64,000 nt of DNA from an uncultured Roseibium sp. (GCF_947496995.1 NZ_CANMFD010000002.1:496001-560000), one strand, 5' to 3'. Counted from the stretch's first letter, positions 17,678-27,413 are shown. Notes: generated from the letters alone by a model not told the origin. Program-made: numbers and translations.

Positions 17678-19612
17678 CTATCGCGGGAAATTCAACAGTT
17701 TGCTGCGGTCCTGAGCGTCCTTTCCAGCAGTGTCTGCGTCGGCTTTTTCCATATACATTTCAGGTATATCCAGCGTGAATACCGACATGTCGGTGCTGAG
17801 ACCACGCAACTGGCCCGACCAGATTTCCACCGCAGGATAAGACCCGGGAAGTTTTTCGGCGACCGACTGGCTGACCGCGAGGCGAACCTTCTTCTCCTTG
17901 GCGATGGCTTCGATCCGGCTCGCGGTGTTGACGGTCGTGCCCATCACCGTGAAAGAGCGGCGGTGCTCACCGCCTATGTCACCGACCAGAACCGGCCCCG
18001 CATTGAGCGCAATACGCAGATCCAGCGGCGGCTGTCCGGTGATTTCCCGGATATGATCCAGTTTGCCGATAATGTCCCTTGCGGCATCGACAGCTGCTTT
18101 TTCCGGGTTTTCGACCAAATTTGGCGCGTTCCAGACCGCCATGATCGCGTCACCGATATATTTGTCGATATATCCCTGGTGCGAGGTAATCACCTGACCG
18201 ATCGCATCGAAACAGGAATTGACCACCCGGACCACATCCCTGTCGGCGAGCTTCTCGGACATCTTGGTAAAGCCGACAATGTCGATGAAGGCGACAACCA
18301 CGTTGCGCGTATCGCCGCCGAGTTCAGGCAATTGTTCAGATTGCGCCATCTGTTTGATGACGTCCGGCGCCAGGTAGTGGCCGAACAGACGCACGAGCGA
18401 ACGCTGCCGGCGCTGCAGGATTCCGACCTTGCCGATGCCGGCAACGACCATCGCGCTGACGCAAGCAACGGGCGCTACGCCCGGAGACAACAGGACACCG
18501 GCCTCCAAGCCTACAAGGGTGACGCCGAGACCGGCTAAAATACCGCCGAGCGCCATGAACGGCAGCGCGAACAGCGGCAGGAGCAAGCCGGTGGCGGCAC
18601 CAATAATGGAAAACACCAGGGCAAGAGCCGGAAGCGTGCCCCGGGAAGGCGAGACCGCCATCCGATCCGACAGGGCCGCCGCGATCAAGTCCGCCAGGAT
18701 GAAAACACCGGCAGTATAGGATTGAACCCGCGGACGCCCGCTTGCCCCCGTTTCCACGAGATCGGCGGGAGTTCGCGGCAGGAAGCGGTCGGAATAAAGG
18801 TGTTCGTCCTCATAGGGCAGCAAACCTCCGAAAAGGACGATCCGGCCGTCGACGAACCGGTTCAGTTCCTGCCTGCCGGCTTCGCTTTCCTGCATCTTCA
18901 AGACATCGAGCACGGATAGATATGGCGTGGAGGTGGCAAGCCTCGCCGAGGGAATGGCGGTGTAGGCCTCCGGAACCTCGGCGCCGGTCGAAGCGATCAG
19001 GGCGTCGATGAGCGAGGAAGAGTCCGACAACGGAAAGTCGGGAGAGTGCCTGCGCACCACGCCGTCATTTTCAGCGGAGACCGTCACCGAGCGCACACCG
19101 CCTGCACCGGCCGCGGCGGAAAAGGAGCGATGCGGCACACCGACCTCGGTATGGGCGATGAAAACCCTGCCCCTGTTCCGATAAAGGAACCTCTGGAACG
19201 GCTGGTCGAAGCCCTTCAGGCGCGCCTCGCCGGTTTCCAGGTCCTTGAAGGCATCGGCGCTATAAGCAAAAACGAAATCATAGCCCAGCGCGCGCGCGCC
19301 GGCGTCGAGGACCGCCTGTCCGGCTTCCGCCATGACGGGGGTCATCAGAACACGCGGAATGGGGGCAAGTCTTTCGGAGGCAAGCGCGATCTGGTCCAGG
19401 CCGATCACCACCACCGGCACGGGAGCGTCTTCCTGTCCCGGTGTCAGCATCGCCCGGATCTGGAAAAGCCGGTCGGTAACCCAACCTTCCCAGACGGCCC
19501 TTTTGGCTGTCAACCCGATGGCTACGCCCGCACATACCGCTGCCAGGGCGATGACGGCAAAAAGCGTCTTCCGGCCAAGTGCTGCGTCCGCAATCCGGCC
19601 GCCCGACGTCAT
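17678..19612 (-). CDS. CHASE2-domain class III adenylate cyclase
   Basis: A 644-residue sensor enzyme. One N-terminal helix (17-36) is followed by an extracytoplasmic CHASE2 domain (about 40-300). Three helices (about 305-395) lead to a cytoplasmic class III cyclase domain (435-640). Catalytic residues are present: metal-binding D444 (FIDIVGFT) and D488 (YIGDAIMAVW), K484 as a candidate adenine-selective residue, and N562 and R566 in VNTASR. It should make cAMP in response to a periplasmic signal. Its ATG overlaps the stop of the FecR-like gene by four bases, so the pair is coupled. A CRP-like palindrome lies upstream of that pair, and others lie before the caspase unit and tssB. Confidence 0.92.
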   Translation of the reverse strand: MTSGGRIADAALGRKTLFAVIALAAVCAGVAIGLTAKRAVWEGWVTDRLFQIRAMLTPGQEDAPVPVVVIGLDQIALASERLAPIPRVLMTPVMAEAGQAVLDAGARALGYDFVFAYSADAFKDLETGEARLKGFDQPFQRFLYRNRGRVFIAHTEVGVPHRSFSAAAGAGGVRSVTVSAENDGVVRRHSPDFPLSDSSSLIDALIASTGAEVPEAYTAIPSARLATSTPYLSVLDVLKMQESEAGRQELNRFVDGRIVLFGGLLPYEDEHLYSDRFLPRTPADLVETGASGRPRVQSYTAGVFILADLIAAALSDRMAVSPSRGTLPALALVFSIIGAATGLLLPLFALPFMALGGILAGLGVTLVGLEAGVLLSPGVAPVACVSAMVVAGIGKVGILQRRQRSLVRLFGHYLAPDVIKQMAQSEQLPELGGDTRNVVVAFIDIVGFTKMSEKLADRDVVRVVNSCFDAIGQVITSHQGYIDKYIGDAIMAVWNAPNLVENPEKAAVDAARDIIGKLDHIREITGQPPLDLRIALNAGPVLVGDIGGEHRRSFTVMGTTVNTASRIEAIAKEKKVRLAVSQSVAEKLPGSYPAVEIWSGQLRGLSTDMSVFTLDIPEMYMEKADADTAGKDAQDRSKLLNFPR

Positions 19613-20295
19613 TTCACGATGACTACAGCTGTTTTCCGTCCGACCTGCGCCGGATCAATCGTGAATTTACGCATGACCACACCATAGTCGGGAGCCTTGC
19701 CCTGCAGGAAGAGCTCGACCTCGACGGCTTCATTTTCAGCTTCCCTGTCCGGCATCTCGGTCATGATGTTGTCGAGAACATCGAACCGCTTGGGCTCTCC
19801 TCCTTCAAAGGAGACAAAGACCGTGTCGTACTGATCGCGCAGCCTGTCGTCGAAGCGCAGCATCAGCGAAGCCGCCTTCTTGTTCTCAAGCGCAAGGCCG
19901 CGCAGCGTGACCGTCAGTCCCTTGTCCGCAGTCTCGTCACCGGTGCCGCTATCTGCCTGGAGACAATTGCCTGCCCGCAGAACCTCCTGTTCTCCACCAT
20001 CCAGAGCAAAGCCTGAAGAGGAAACGGTGATTGTGCCGGATTTGACGCGGACCTCCTGACAGGCGGCGTAGTCGAGAAGGTCGATATGCCCCTCGGACCC
20101 CAGATCAACCACGTCTCCCGGCATAAGTTCCGTGAAGGCGGAAACCTGCACCGCCTCGGATTTATCGAGGATCAGCGCGATCGGATCGGCAAGTGCCGGA
20201 CCCGACAATCCGGCAAACCCGAATGTGATGGCTGCCGCCAGTCCGGTGGCGTAAAGGCTTTGCCGGACAGGGGCGCGTTTTAGCGAATGCGTCAT
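19609..20295 (-). CDS. Secreted FecR-like protein, partner of the CHASE2 cyclase
   Basis: A 228-residue protein with a clear signal peptide (1-36, ending PALADP). The mature N-terminal half resembles a FecR-type beta domain: LMPGDVVDLGSEGHIDLLDYAACQ followed by VRVKSGTITVSSSG. Two cysteines, in AACQ and AGNC, could form a disulfide. The C-terminal part (130-228) is unassigned. GGGAGA precedes the ATG. It overlaps the cyclase start as ATGA. FecR-like proteins are often paired with CHASE2 sensors, so a periplasmic ligand or partner for the cyclase is plausible. This is inference; no catalytic motif is visible. Confidence 0.7.
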   Translation of the reverse strand: MTHSLKRAPVRQSLYATGLAAAITFGFAGLSGPALADPIALILDKSEAVQVSAFTELMPGDVVDLGSEGHIDLLDYAACQEVRVKSGTITVSSSGFALDGGEQEVLRAGNCLQADSGTGDETADKGLTVTLRGLALENKKAASLMLRFDDRLRDQYDTVFVSFEGGEPKRFDVLDNIMTEMPDREAENEAVEVELFLQGKAPDYGVVMRKFTIDPAQVGRKTAVVIVK

Positions 20296-20419
20296 GACTG
20301 TCTCCCAAGTCTATGGACCAGGTCTTTGGTTCACGTCTTTTGTCCACTGGCACCCTGCGCCCTTGTCGAGCCCAGCGCCGTTCATGAGCCAAGTTATATC
20401 AGAGGAATGGCGGTACAAG

Positions 20420-20435
20420 TGTGGCTATGGTCACA
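20420..20435. promoter_or_regulatory. CRP-like site upstream of the FecR-like/cyclase unit
   Basis: TGTGG at 20420-20424 and TCACA at 20431-20435 with 6 bp between them match nine of ten consensus positions. The site is about 125 bp upstream of the FecR-like start codon, in the 192-bp spacer that also follows the second caspase gene. It would let cAMP control synthesis of its own cyclase; this is inference. Confidence 0.4.
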
Positions 20436-20487
20436 TAAATGGTTTTAGGCAACAACGGGATACGCATCTGTCGCGTTCGTTATCGAA

Positions 20488-22110
20488 CTATCCGGCAGGC
20501 TGGGTATAAACAGCGGCAATGCCGATGGCGTCCGCGGCTTCGTCGATCAGTTTCAGCATCTGTGGAAGCAGCTCGGCGTTAAGCGGCCGGCCATCCAGCG
20601 CGGACAGAACCCCGACAAGCCGGGGCATGGGCTTGGACGAACGTACCATGACGATGTGATCGGCTCCGAACGGCAGGCCCGCGCGCAGATTGAGCACATA
20701 GGGATTGCCCGCCTCAACGGATGTGTCCTTGCCGAGAGGATCCGCAATCCTGTCCGGGGCCAGCACCCGCAGTGTCCCGTCCGCTTCCAGTGCGAAAACA
20801 GCCATAAACCCGTTTTGTCCGGACGTCAGGCCTACCTTGAAAGGCGAGCCCTCAGATATGTGACCGACGGAAGGCTGCAACGTGCCTTCAATCGGCTGCA
20901 AGTCTCTGGAGAGGGTATAAAGGTCGGTGAGGAAGACCCATTTGGTCACCACGTCTGAGAAGCGGTCGGCATTCCCGGCCCCGCCCTGCAGAACCACGTC
21001 GCCGAATTTGGTCAATACATCCCCTTCTTCCACATCCCAGAAGAGATCGGCATTGCCCTCCCCTGAGACCTTCACGCGCCCTTCATGCTGCAGGGAGAGG
21101 CTTTCAAGAAGAGGATCGGCGGTCCCGGTGCTTGCGGCAAGGGTGAGTTCGCTTGCTTTCCGGTCGAATATCGCGCCATCGACCCTGGGCAGAACCGCTG
21201 CACGGGTCTCACCGCCGATACTGAGGCTCGGGGATTGACGGCCCTCGGTCGCCACGCGCACGGTTTCCTTCAGGAACCGGCTAAGTTCGGCCATGGTGAT
21301 GCCGCCGTCGCGGTCCAGATCCGCTCTTCCCTCCACGCCGCGCGCGAAGGCCCAGCTCAGCGCCCCGCGCGGCTTGCCGCCGATGAGCAGTTCCGGGATT
21401 ACCTGACCGTCGACTGTCGCGCCGACATAGATGACGTTGTCCAGGTCTTCCAGATCCTTGCCAGGGGCACCCGCCTGCGCCAGGACCGGAGGCAGGGGTG
21501 TCGATCTCAATACATCGTCTTCAAAAGGAGGCAGCCCGACCAGACGCGTTCCCAGCCGCTTGATACGCGGATCGATCGACCTGGTCATGGTTCCGGAATG
21601 ACAGCTGTCGGCCAGGACCAGAACGCTGCGTCCGCCGGCGGCACGCAGCATGGCGGCCACGTCGTCATCGCGCAGGCGCTCACCGTTGCCGGGTGCAGCC
21701 ACATCGAAGCCCGCCAGCAGGAAGACTTCGTCGAACCCGTCCTCCTCCGAGCCCGCCAGCCACTCGGGCTCCTGCGCCCCATGCCCGGCATAGGACAAGA
21801 CAAGGACATCGTCCGGACCGGACCGTGAGATCAATCCCTCCCAGGACGACAGGACTGCGGCGCGAGTGGCCTCACCGTCATAGAGCGCCGTCAGGTCGCG
21901 TACGCCGGCCGCTTCAAGCGTCTCGGCGATGTCGCGCGCATCATTGACCGCACCCTTCAGCGGCGAGACGTGCTCGTAGGCATCGACACCGATGACAAGA
22001 GCCCGCCATTCGCCCGCAAACGACGGGACGGCAAGCAATGCAAGGCAGGCAAGTCCAAGGCAGCCGTGCGCGATCAACTGCCCGGTTCTTGTACGAAACG
22101 GAATTCCCAT
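20488..22110 (-). CDS. Secreted caspase-like (C14) protein with an EF-hand
   Basis: A 540-residue protein with a signal peptide (1-32, ending SFAGEW). Residues 35-230 are a caspase/metacaspase fold: the catalytic His110 is in LSYAGHGAQ and Cys170 in LADSCHSGTM, so the dyad is intact. Residues 264-275 (DLDRDGGITMAE) are a canonical EF-hand loop with Asp at positions 1, 3 and 5, Ile at 8 and Glu at 12, pointing to calcium binding. The C-terminal half (300-540) holds a DUF4384-like segment around GHISEGSPFKVGLTSGQNG. It lies 32 bp after the lipoprotein gene in one operon. Metacaspases usually cut after Arg or Lys; the substrate here is unknown. Confidence 0.85.
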   Translation of the reverse strand: MGIPFRTRTGQLIAHGCLGLACLALLAVPSFAGEWRALVIGVDAYEHVSPLKGAVNDARDIAETLEAAGVRDLTALYDGEATRAAVLSSWEGLISRSGPDDVLVLSYAGHGAQEPEWLAGSEEDGFDEVFLLAGFDVAAPGNGERLRDDDVAAMLRAAGGRSVLVLADSCHSGTMTRSIDPRIKRLGTRLVGLPPFEDDVLRSTPLPPVLAQAGAPGKDLEDLDNVIYVGATVDGQVIPELLIGGKPRGALSWAFARGVEGRADLDRDGGITMAELSRFLKETVRVATEGRQSPSLSIGGETRAAVLPRVDGAIFDRKASELTLAASTGTADPLLESLSLQHEGRVKVSGEGNADLFWDVEEGDVLTKFGDVVLQGGAGNADRFSDVVTKWVFLTDLYTLSRDLQPIEGTLQPSVGHISEGSPFKVGLTSGQNGFMAVFALEADGTLRVLAPDRIADPLGKDTSVEAGNPYVLNLRAGLPFGADHIVMVRSSKPMPRLVGVLSALDGRPLNAELLPQMLKLIDEAADAIGIAAVYTQPAG

Positions 22111-22142
22111 GGGATTGTCTCTTCAATCAGGGTTTGCTCGGG

Positions 22143-22406
<264 letters not shown>

Positions 22407-22417
22407 AATCCTTCTCC

Positions 22418-25132
22418 TTAAAACAAATCGTAGCGCGGGCGATCTTGTTCCCACTGGTGCTTGACCAACGAGATCAATGCTTCATCCCCTTGAACAGGCT
22501 GCCGACCGGAAGCCTTGAAGAAATCTTTAAGGGCCTCCCGGGTTTTGCGGCCCGGCTGACCATCCACCGGCCCGGGTTCGTAGCCTAGATCCGTCAACGC
22601 CTGCTGCAGCACCTTGGCCTTGAGCCCACGGTTCGCCTTGCCGAGCGCTTCCCTGCCTTTTTCCGCCGCCTGTGAGGACGGGTCCACGGCAACGGCCATG
22701 GCCAGCATTCTTATCCGGTCGCGACCGGCAGCTTCTCCCGATTGCTCGCCCAGCATGAACGCGGTGTTGAAGGCACCCCAGGCATCGCCGCGCTGGGCGC
22801 TTTCACGAAACCACCTTGTCGCTTCCACGGGATTCTTTTCCACGCCCTGACCGTTGAAATAAAGCAGGCCGATGGCGGTGCCAGCAGCGGGATGTCCGCC
22901 TTCATGGGCCTTCTTGAACCAACCCAGCGCAGCCTCATAATCCTGCGGTACGCCTTTGCCGTCCCGGTAAAGCGTTCCCATGTTCAGGAAGCCGTAAATG
23001 TCGTTCCGACCGGCTGACCTGTTGTAATAATAAACGGCCCTGTCGATGTTTTCGGCCACGTGCTCGCCGTTCAGATAGAAGCCGCCGATGGCATTGTAGG
23101 AAAACGTGTGCCCGGCCTCGACGGACTGCAGAAGTTTTTCCAGACCGTCCTTTTCGTCCTGGGCGGTCCCGTCTCCCCGGATCTCGGCCAGTCCGAGCGA
23201 ATGCAGCGCATAGGCGTCGCCACGTTCGGCCGCCTTGCGGTAAAGTTCCACGGCCTTTTCCTGATCCCGGTCAATTCCGGCGCCGAGGAAATACATGCGG
23301 CCGAGCACCTGTCCGGCACGCACATGCCCCATCTGGTAGGCCTGCTCGAAATAGGCGATCGCCTGATCGAGGTCGCCTTCCGCGAACGCCCCGCGCCCGC
23401 GCTGAAACACGAAGCGGCCGATTTCCGGATAGGCTTCCATTGCCGCGGCACAGGCAGTGTCGATTGCCTGGGGATCGAGATCGTTCGCCAGACGTCCTTC
23501 CGTCACCGCCTGAAGATCAAACGGCTGCGTTGCCAGTTGATCGCAACGGTCCACACGCGGCTGAACGATCTGGGTGATGGTCGTGAGAGCGCCGCCGGTT
23601 TCATTCGGGAGCTCCAGCTTGAATTCCTGCGCTTCCCGCTCACTGCCGATCTGCGGCCGGACCGTCAGCGACGCCAGCGCCGAAACGGGAAAACGATCTC
23701 CGGCCTGAAGCAGACGGCCCTCGGACGAAAGCTGCAGATCGGTATCGACGGATGCGACCTTCAGCCAGTCGCTGGTTGCCGGAAGTCCTTCCACCGGCGC
23801 TTCGGGATAGACCTCAACCGGACCGACGCCGATGTCGGCCTCCACGGTACCGGTGGTCGATCTTTCCGTCAGCCAGGCCAGCACCGCCGCCAAACGCGCT
23901 TTTCGGTCTTCCTGCTGATCGTCTTCAACGACCGGTGTGGCTGCCTGTGCAACCGTGATCGAGGCGATGGCAGAGACGCTGCTGCCCCACTGGTCCTTCA
24001 CTTCGTAGCCGATCAGTTCCACATTGCCGGCATTTGCGCCGGTGGGAACGAACTGCAGACCGGCAAGCTCTTCAGCCTTGAGAACATCGCCTTCGGCGAC
24101 GGATTTACCATCCGCCAGCTGCAGTTCTCCCTTTTCCGGCGCCAGGGTCAGCGTGGCTTCGAGCGTTCCACCTTCCGGTTGAACGGGGGCCGGGATATTG
24201 AGCGCAACGGCCGTGCTGCCTACGGAAACGCTGACACGGTGATGTGCCGTGACGATGGGTTCCGGTTTAGGCGGCACGAAATAGAAATTGGTGACAAGCG
24301 TTGAATCCTCGTAAGGGATCTGCTGCCCCCCGGTCTTGCGGACAACCTCGTCCCGGACCCTGGTCATCAGGTCCTTGATCTCAAGTTTCGGATCGAGGGC
24401 GTTGCCGACCACGGAAGACGTGAACGGGCTCATGGGTCCGTCCCCGTCATAGGCGACCTGGCCCGGACGGGTGGCATAGGAGATGAAGGTTCCAAGCTTG
24501 TTGGGTATGCGGCGGAGCCCCCTGGTCTTTCCAAGCGCATATTCCTGTTCTCCCCAGAACAGGCTTGCGATTTCGAAGGGATTGTCCCGGCAGGCATCCA
24601 GCATGACGATCTGCAGGCTGGAGGCGGCTTTCATGTAGTCGAGCAGGTGGGAGACCTTGAGACTTTCGAATTCCAGATCGTATTGCGACGCCAGTTTTGC
24701 ATCGACAGGCAGAATGAAGTTCGCGTCACCGACCTGAAGGGCATGGCCTGAATAATAGAAAAGCGCCGTGTCGCCGTCCTTGAGTTCGCGAAGAAACCGG
24801 CGGACGACCTCCTCCATGTCCTTCTTGTCGAGATCCAGCCCGAGCGTGACATCAAAATCGGCTTCTCGCAGGATCCGCGATATTTCCTTGGTGTCGTTCT
24901 GCGGATTTACCAGCGGCTCTACATACTGGTAGTCCTGATTTCCGATCACGAGGGCGACCCTGCGGCCTGCTTCCTGTGCGGTGGCAGTAAGTGCGGTTGA
25001 CCCTGCCAACGCCAGTGCGAGCGGCAGGCTGAACAGGCCAAAGCGCACGGCTCGCCGCAAGCGGACGGCGGGCTTCGAAACCACTTTGGTGGCATGTCGA
25101 GTAGCGAGAGGCAGATTGTACCGTTTCGTCAT
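22418..25132 (-). CDS. Secreted caspase-like protein with Sel1 repeats and peptidoglycan-binding-like C-terminus
   Basis: A 904-residue protein with a signal peptide (1-52, ending TATAQEA). Residues 56-285 are a caspase domain with His130 (YSGHALQ) and Cys181 (LDACRDNPF), so the dyad is intact. Residues about 300-400 are beta-rich and cadherin-like, with VSVSVGSTAVALNIP and LQFVPTGANAGNVEL. From about 565 to 800 there are Sel1/TPR repeats, for example AVELYRKAAERGDAYALHSLG. The last 70 residues (QQALTDLGYEPGPVDGQPG) look like a PG_binding_1 domain. GAGGACG precedes the ATG. It heads the caspase-lipoprotein-caspase operon. The domains suggest a wall-associated protease on a scaffold; substrate and trigger are unknown. 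Confidence 0.87.
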   Translation of the reverse strand: MTKRYNLPLATRHATKVVSKPAVRLRRAVRFGLFSLPLALALAGSTALTATAQEAGRRVALVIGNQDYQYVEPLVNPQNDTKEISRILREADFDVTLGLDLDKKDMEEVVRRFLRELKDGDTALFYYSGHALQVGDANFILPVDAKLASQYDLEFESLKVSHLLDYMKAASSLQIVMLDACRDNPFEIASLFWGEQEYALGKTRGLRRIPNKLGTFISYATRPGQVAYDGDGPMSPFTSSVVGNALDPKLEIKDLMTRVRDEVVRKTGGQQIPYEDSTLVTNFYFVPPKPEPIVTAHHRVSVSVGSTAVALNIPAPVQPEGGTLEATLTLAPEKGELQLADGKSVAEGDVLKAEELAGLQFVPTGANAGNVELIGYEVKDQWGSSVSAIASITVAQAATPVVEDDQQEDRKARLAAVLAWLTERSTTGTVEADIGVGPVEVYPEAPVEGLPATSDWLKVASVDTDLQLSSEGRLLQAGDRFPVSALASLTVRPQIGSEREAQEFKLELPNETGGALTTITQIVQPRVDRCDQLATQPFDLQAVTEGRLANDLDPQAIDTACAAAMEAYPEIGRFVFQRGRGAFAEGDLDQAIAYFEQAYQMGHVRAGQVLGRMYFLGAGIDRDQEKAVELYRKAAERGDAYALHSLGLAEIRGDGTAQDEKDGLEKLLQSVEAGHTFSYNAIGGFYLNGEHVAENIDRAVYYYNRSAGRNDIYGFLNMGTLYRDGKGVPQDYEAALGWFKKAHEGGHPAAGTAIGLLYFNGQGVEKNPVEATRWFRESAQRGDAWGAFNTAFMLGEQSGEAAGRDRIRMLAMAVAVDPSSQAAEKGREALGKANRGLKAKVLQQALTDLGYEPGPVDGQPGRKTREALKDFFKASGRQPVQGDEALISLVKHQWEQDRPRYDLF

Positions 25133-25472
25133 AACGTCCTCAACGTTGAAATCCGTACTTCTCTTTTAGACCCTCGAGCCATTGCCGGTCTGTGACGGAC
25201 CGCACACTGCTTTCGATCCGGCCCGATTGCCGCCTTTGCCCCCGAAATTGATTGATGCCCGAGATAATTCCCTCAATTCGCTGAAATGTATGAGAGCATT
25301 ACCTTTGGTAAATTGATGCACACTTGCTGCCTGGACGCAAGCCGGGTTCCCTCCGAAAGTCGGGATTTATGTTTTACGTCTGCGGTTTGACGGCCCGGAG
25401 CGGTTTTCAAATCCCCCCGAGTCAAATTAGTCTGCCGCAAGCTGTATAGAAAACCACGCACCTGGAGCCGTC
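25133..25472. other. Divergent spacer between the caspase operon and the GNAT gene
   Basis: This 340-bp gene-free region carries the promoters of both flanking units. It contains the CRP-like element at 25191-25206 and is AT-rich around 25260-25320. I see no RNA gene in it. Confidence 0.5.
25191..25206. promoter_or_regulatory. CRP-like site upstream of the caspase operon
   Basis: TGTGA at 25191-25195 and GCACA at 25202-25206 are separated by 6 bp, matching nine of ten consensus positions. The site is centred about 66 bp upstream of the first caspase start codon, a plausible activator position. Binding by a cAMP-receptor protein is inference. Confidence 0.4.
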
Positions 25473-26324
25473 ATGTCCGAAGCCCTTGAGATCCGTGCCC
25501 TGCGGGAAGACGAAATGCAGATTGCGCTCGAGATGGCCCGGCAAGAGGGCTGGAATCCTGGTCTTGAGGACGGAAAAGCCTTTTATGCGGCCGATCCGGA
25601 CGGTTTTTTTGCCGGCGAGGTTGCAGGCGAGCTCGTCACTGTCATTTCCGCCGTGCGCTACGGCGATGATTTCGGTTTTATCGGGTTTTACATCTGCAAG
25701 CCCGGCCACCGCCAGAAGGGCTACGGCCATCGGATCTGGCAGCAGGCCCTGGACCATCTCGGACCGAGGCTATTGGGCCTCGATGCGGTCAAGGAACAGA
25801 CCGCCAGCTATGCAGAACACGGCTTCAAGCCGGTTTACCGCAATATCCGTCAGGCCGGCATGTCCCTGTGCGACACGCCGATGGACCCGCGCCTGGCGCC
25901 GCTCGGTCAGGGAATTTTCCCGACGATCCGCGACTATGACCGGCGGTTCTTTCCCGGCCCGCGGCTTGACTTCCTGAAACTCTGGACGGCGCCAATGCTC
26001 GAGACCCGCAGAGGCTTCGCTTTCGCAGAAGATGGCATTGTCAAAGGCTATGGCGTCATCCGTCAGTGCCATGAAGGCTACAAGATAGGGCCGCTCTTTG
26101 CCGATACGCCCGAAATCGCCGATACGCTCTTTCGCGCGCTCGCCGGGCAGGTCAAGGGTCAGATGATCGTTCTCGACACTCCGGAGCCCAATGCGGCCGC
26201 GCTGCTGCTTGCGGAAAAATACGAGCTCTCGCCGGAGTTCGAGACATTCCGCATGTATCGCGGACCGGCCCCGGACCTGCCGCTCGATCAGATGTTCGGT
26301 ATCACCACTTTCGAACTCGGCTGA
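25473..26324 (+). CDS. GNAT-family N-acetyltransferase
   Basis: A 283-residue two-part acetyltransferase. Residues 1-140 are a GNAT fold with the acetyl-CoA motif around YICKPGHRQKGYGHRIWQQAL, where the R/Q-x-x-G-x-G/A pattern is read as RQKGYG. Residues about 150-283 look like the second, GNAT-like C-terminal domain found in YitH/Acetyltransf_18 proteins. No signal peptide. The substrate cannot be read from sequence. It is divergent from the caspase operon and converges with the ornithine cyclodeaminase-family gene, with only 6 bp between the stops. Confidence 0.85.
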   Translation: MSEALEIRALREDEMQIALEMARQEGWNPGLEDGKAFYAADPDGFFAGEVAGELVTVISAVRYGDDFGFIGFYICKPGHRQKGYGHRIWQQALDHLGPRLLGLDAVKEQTASYAEHGFKPVYRNIRQAGMSLCDTPMDPRLAPLGQGIFPTIRDYDRRFFPGPRLDFLKLWTAPMLETRRGFAFAEDGIVKGYGVIRQCHEGYKIGPLFADTPEIADTLFRALAGQVKGQMIVLDTPEPNAAALLLAEKYELSPEFETFRMYRGPAPDLPLDQMFGITTFELG

Positions 26325-26330
26325 GCGTTT

Positions 26331-27278
26331 TCAGCCTTGCGTATTGCGGAAGGCCAGGATCGCACCGGCCAGATCTTCCAGGGCCGCACCGACTGACTTG
26401 AACAGGGTAATTTCCGCGTCGGACTGACGGCCCGGATGCCCTCCCCGGCACAGCTCGTAAAGGTCCGCCTTGACGTCGTCCTTCGACAGAACTCCGGAGC
26501 GGAGAGGCTGAACGATGTCACCTCCCTCGGAGAGGCAGCCATCGCGTGTATCGACGAAGATTTGCGCCCGCCGGATGAGCTCATCGTCGCTTTCGCGCAT
26601 GCTGGGCTTGAACGCCCCGACCAGATCCACATGGGTACCCGGTTTCACGGCTTTGCCGCAGATCAGCGGTTCGACCGACAGTGTCGCCGCGCTGACGATA
26701 TCCGCATTGCCGAGCGCTTCATCAAGGTTCTCAGCCGCCTGGATCGTCACCGGAAACCGCCCCCTGAGGTCTTGTGCGAGCGCTTCGGCCTTTTCCAGGG
26801 AGCGCCCCCAGACGGTGACCTCCTCTATCGGCCGGACCGCCATGTGAGCTTCCACCAGGTTGGCCGCCAGACGGCCGGCCCCGACCACCAGCAGATGCCG
26901 GGCGTCCGAACGCGCCAGATAGCGCGCTGCCAGGGCGGATGCGGCTGCGGTGCGGCGGGCCGTCAGCTCACCGCCGTCAACCAGCGCCAGCATTGCGCCG
27001 GTGCGCGCATCGGACAGAAGATACTGCGCGGAGACGGCCGGCAGATTGCGCGCCGAATTGCCCGGCATGACATTGACGACCTTCACCCCGGCAAAGCTTC
27101 CCGGCAGCCAGGCGGGCATCAGGAGCATCGTAGCGTCCGGCTCGCCGGGCACCTCCATGTCGTGATGGTGGCGCGTCGGCATTTCGCAGCCGGTGCGGAA
27201 CATGTCCGCCAGCGCATCGATCAGATCCGGAAAAAGCAGGGCGTCGCGGGTTTGGTCTTCGGACAGGAGTAGCATCAA
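26331..27278 (-). CDS. Ornithine cyclodeaminase / mu-crystallin family protein
   Basis: A 315-residue NAD(P)-binding enzyme of the OCD/mu-crystallin family. The Rossmann motif is HLLVVGAGRLAANLVEAH (about 128-145), and family-typical LLLMPAWLPGSFAGVKVVNVMPGN and ALVDGGELTARRTAAASALAARYL precede it. DLVGAFKPSMRE is the family's late conserved motif. Members include ornithine cyclodeaminases, ketimine reductases and alanine dehydrogenases, and the substrate cannot be assigned from sequence. It starts MMLLL; the second Met is an alternative start. The gene lies between the converging GNAT gene and the calcium antiporter gene. Confidence 0.88.
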   Translation of the reverse strand: MMLLLSEDQTRDALLFPDLIDALADMFRTGCEMPTRHHHDMEVPGEPDATMLLMPAWLPGSFAGVKVVNVMPGNSARNLPAVSAQYLLSDARTGAMLALVDGGELTARRTAAASALAARYLARSDARHLLVVGAGRLAANLVEAHMAVRPIEEVTVWGRSLEKAEALAQDLRGRFPVTIQAAENLDEALGNADIVSAATLSVEPLICGKAVKPGTHVDLVGAFKPSMRESDDELIRRAQIFVDTRDGCLSEGGDIVQPLRSGVLSKDDVKADLYELCRGGHPGRQSDAEITLFKSVGAALEDLAGAILAFRNTQG

Positions 27279-27413
27279 GGGCCAATCTGTATCGGTCGAG
27301 AGGTGGGCTGGACATCACATCCGTCTACCCATGTCAGAAACAACGGAAGTTCCATCGGCGTCGATCGCCCGTCTGAGTAGATGGAGGTTTCAAACGTACC
27401 GGCGCATCTTGCG

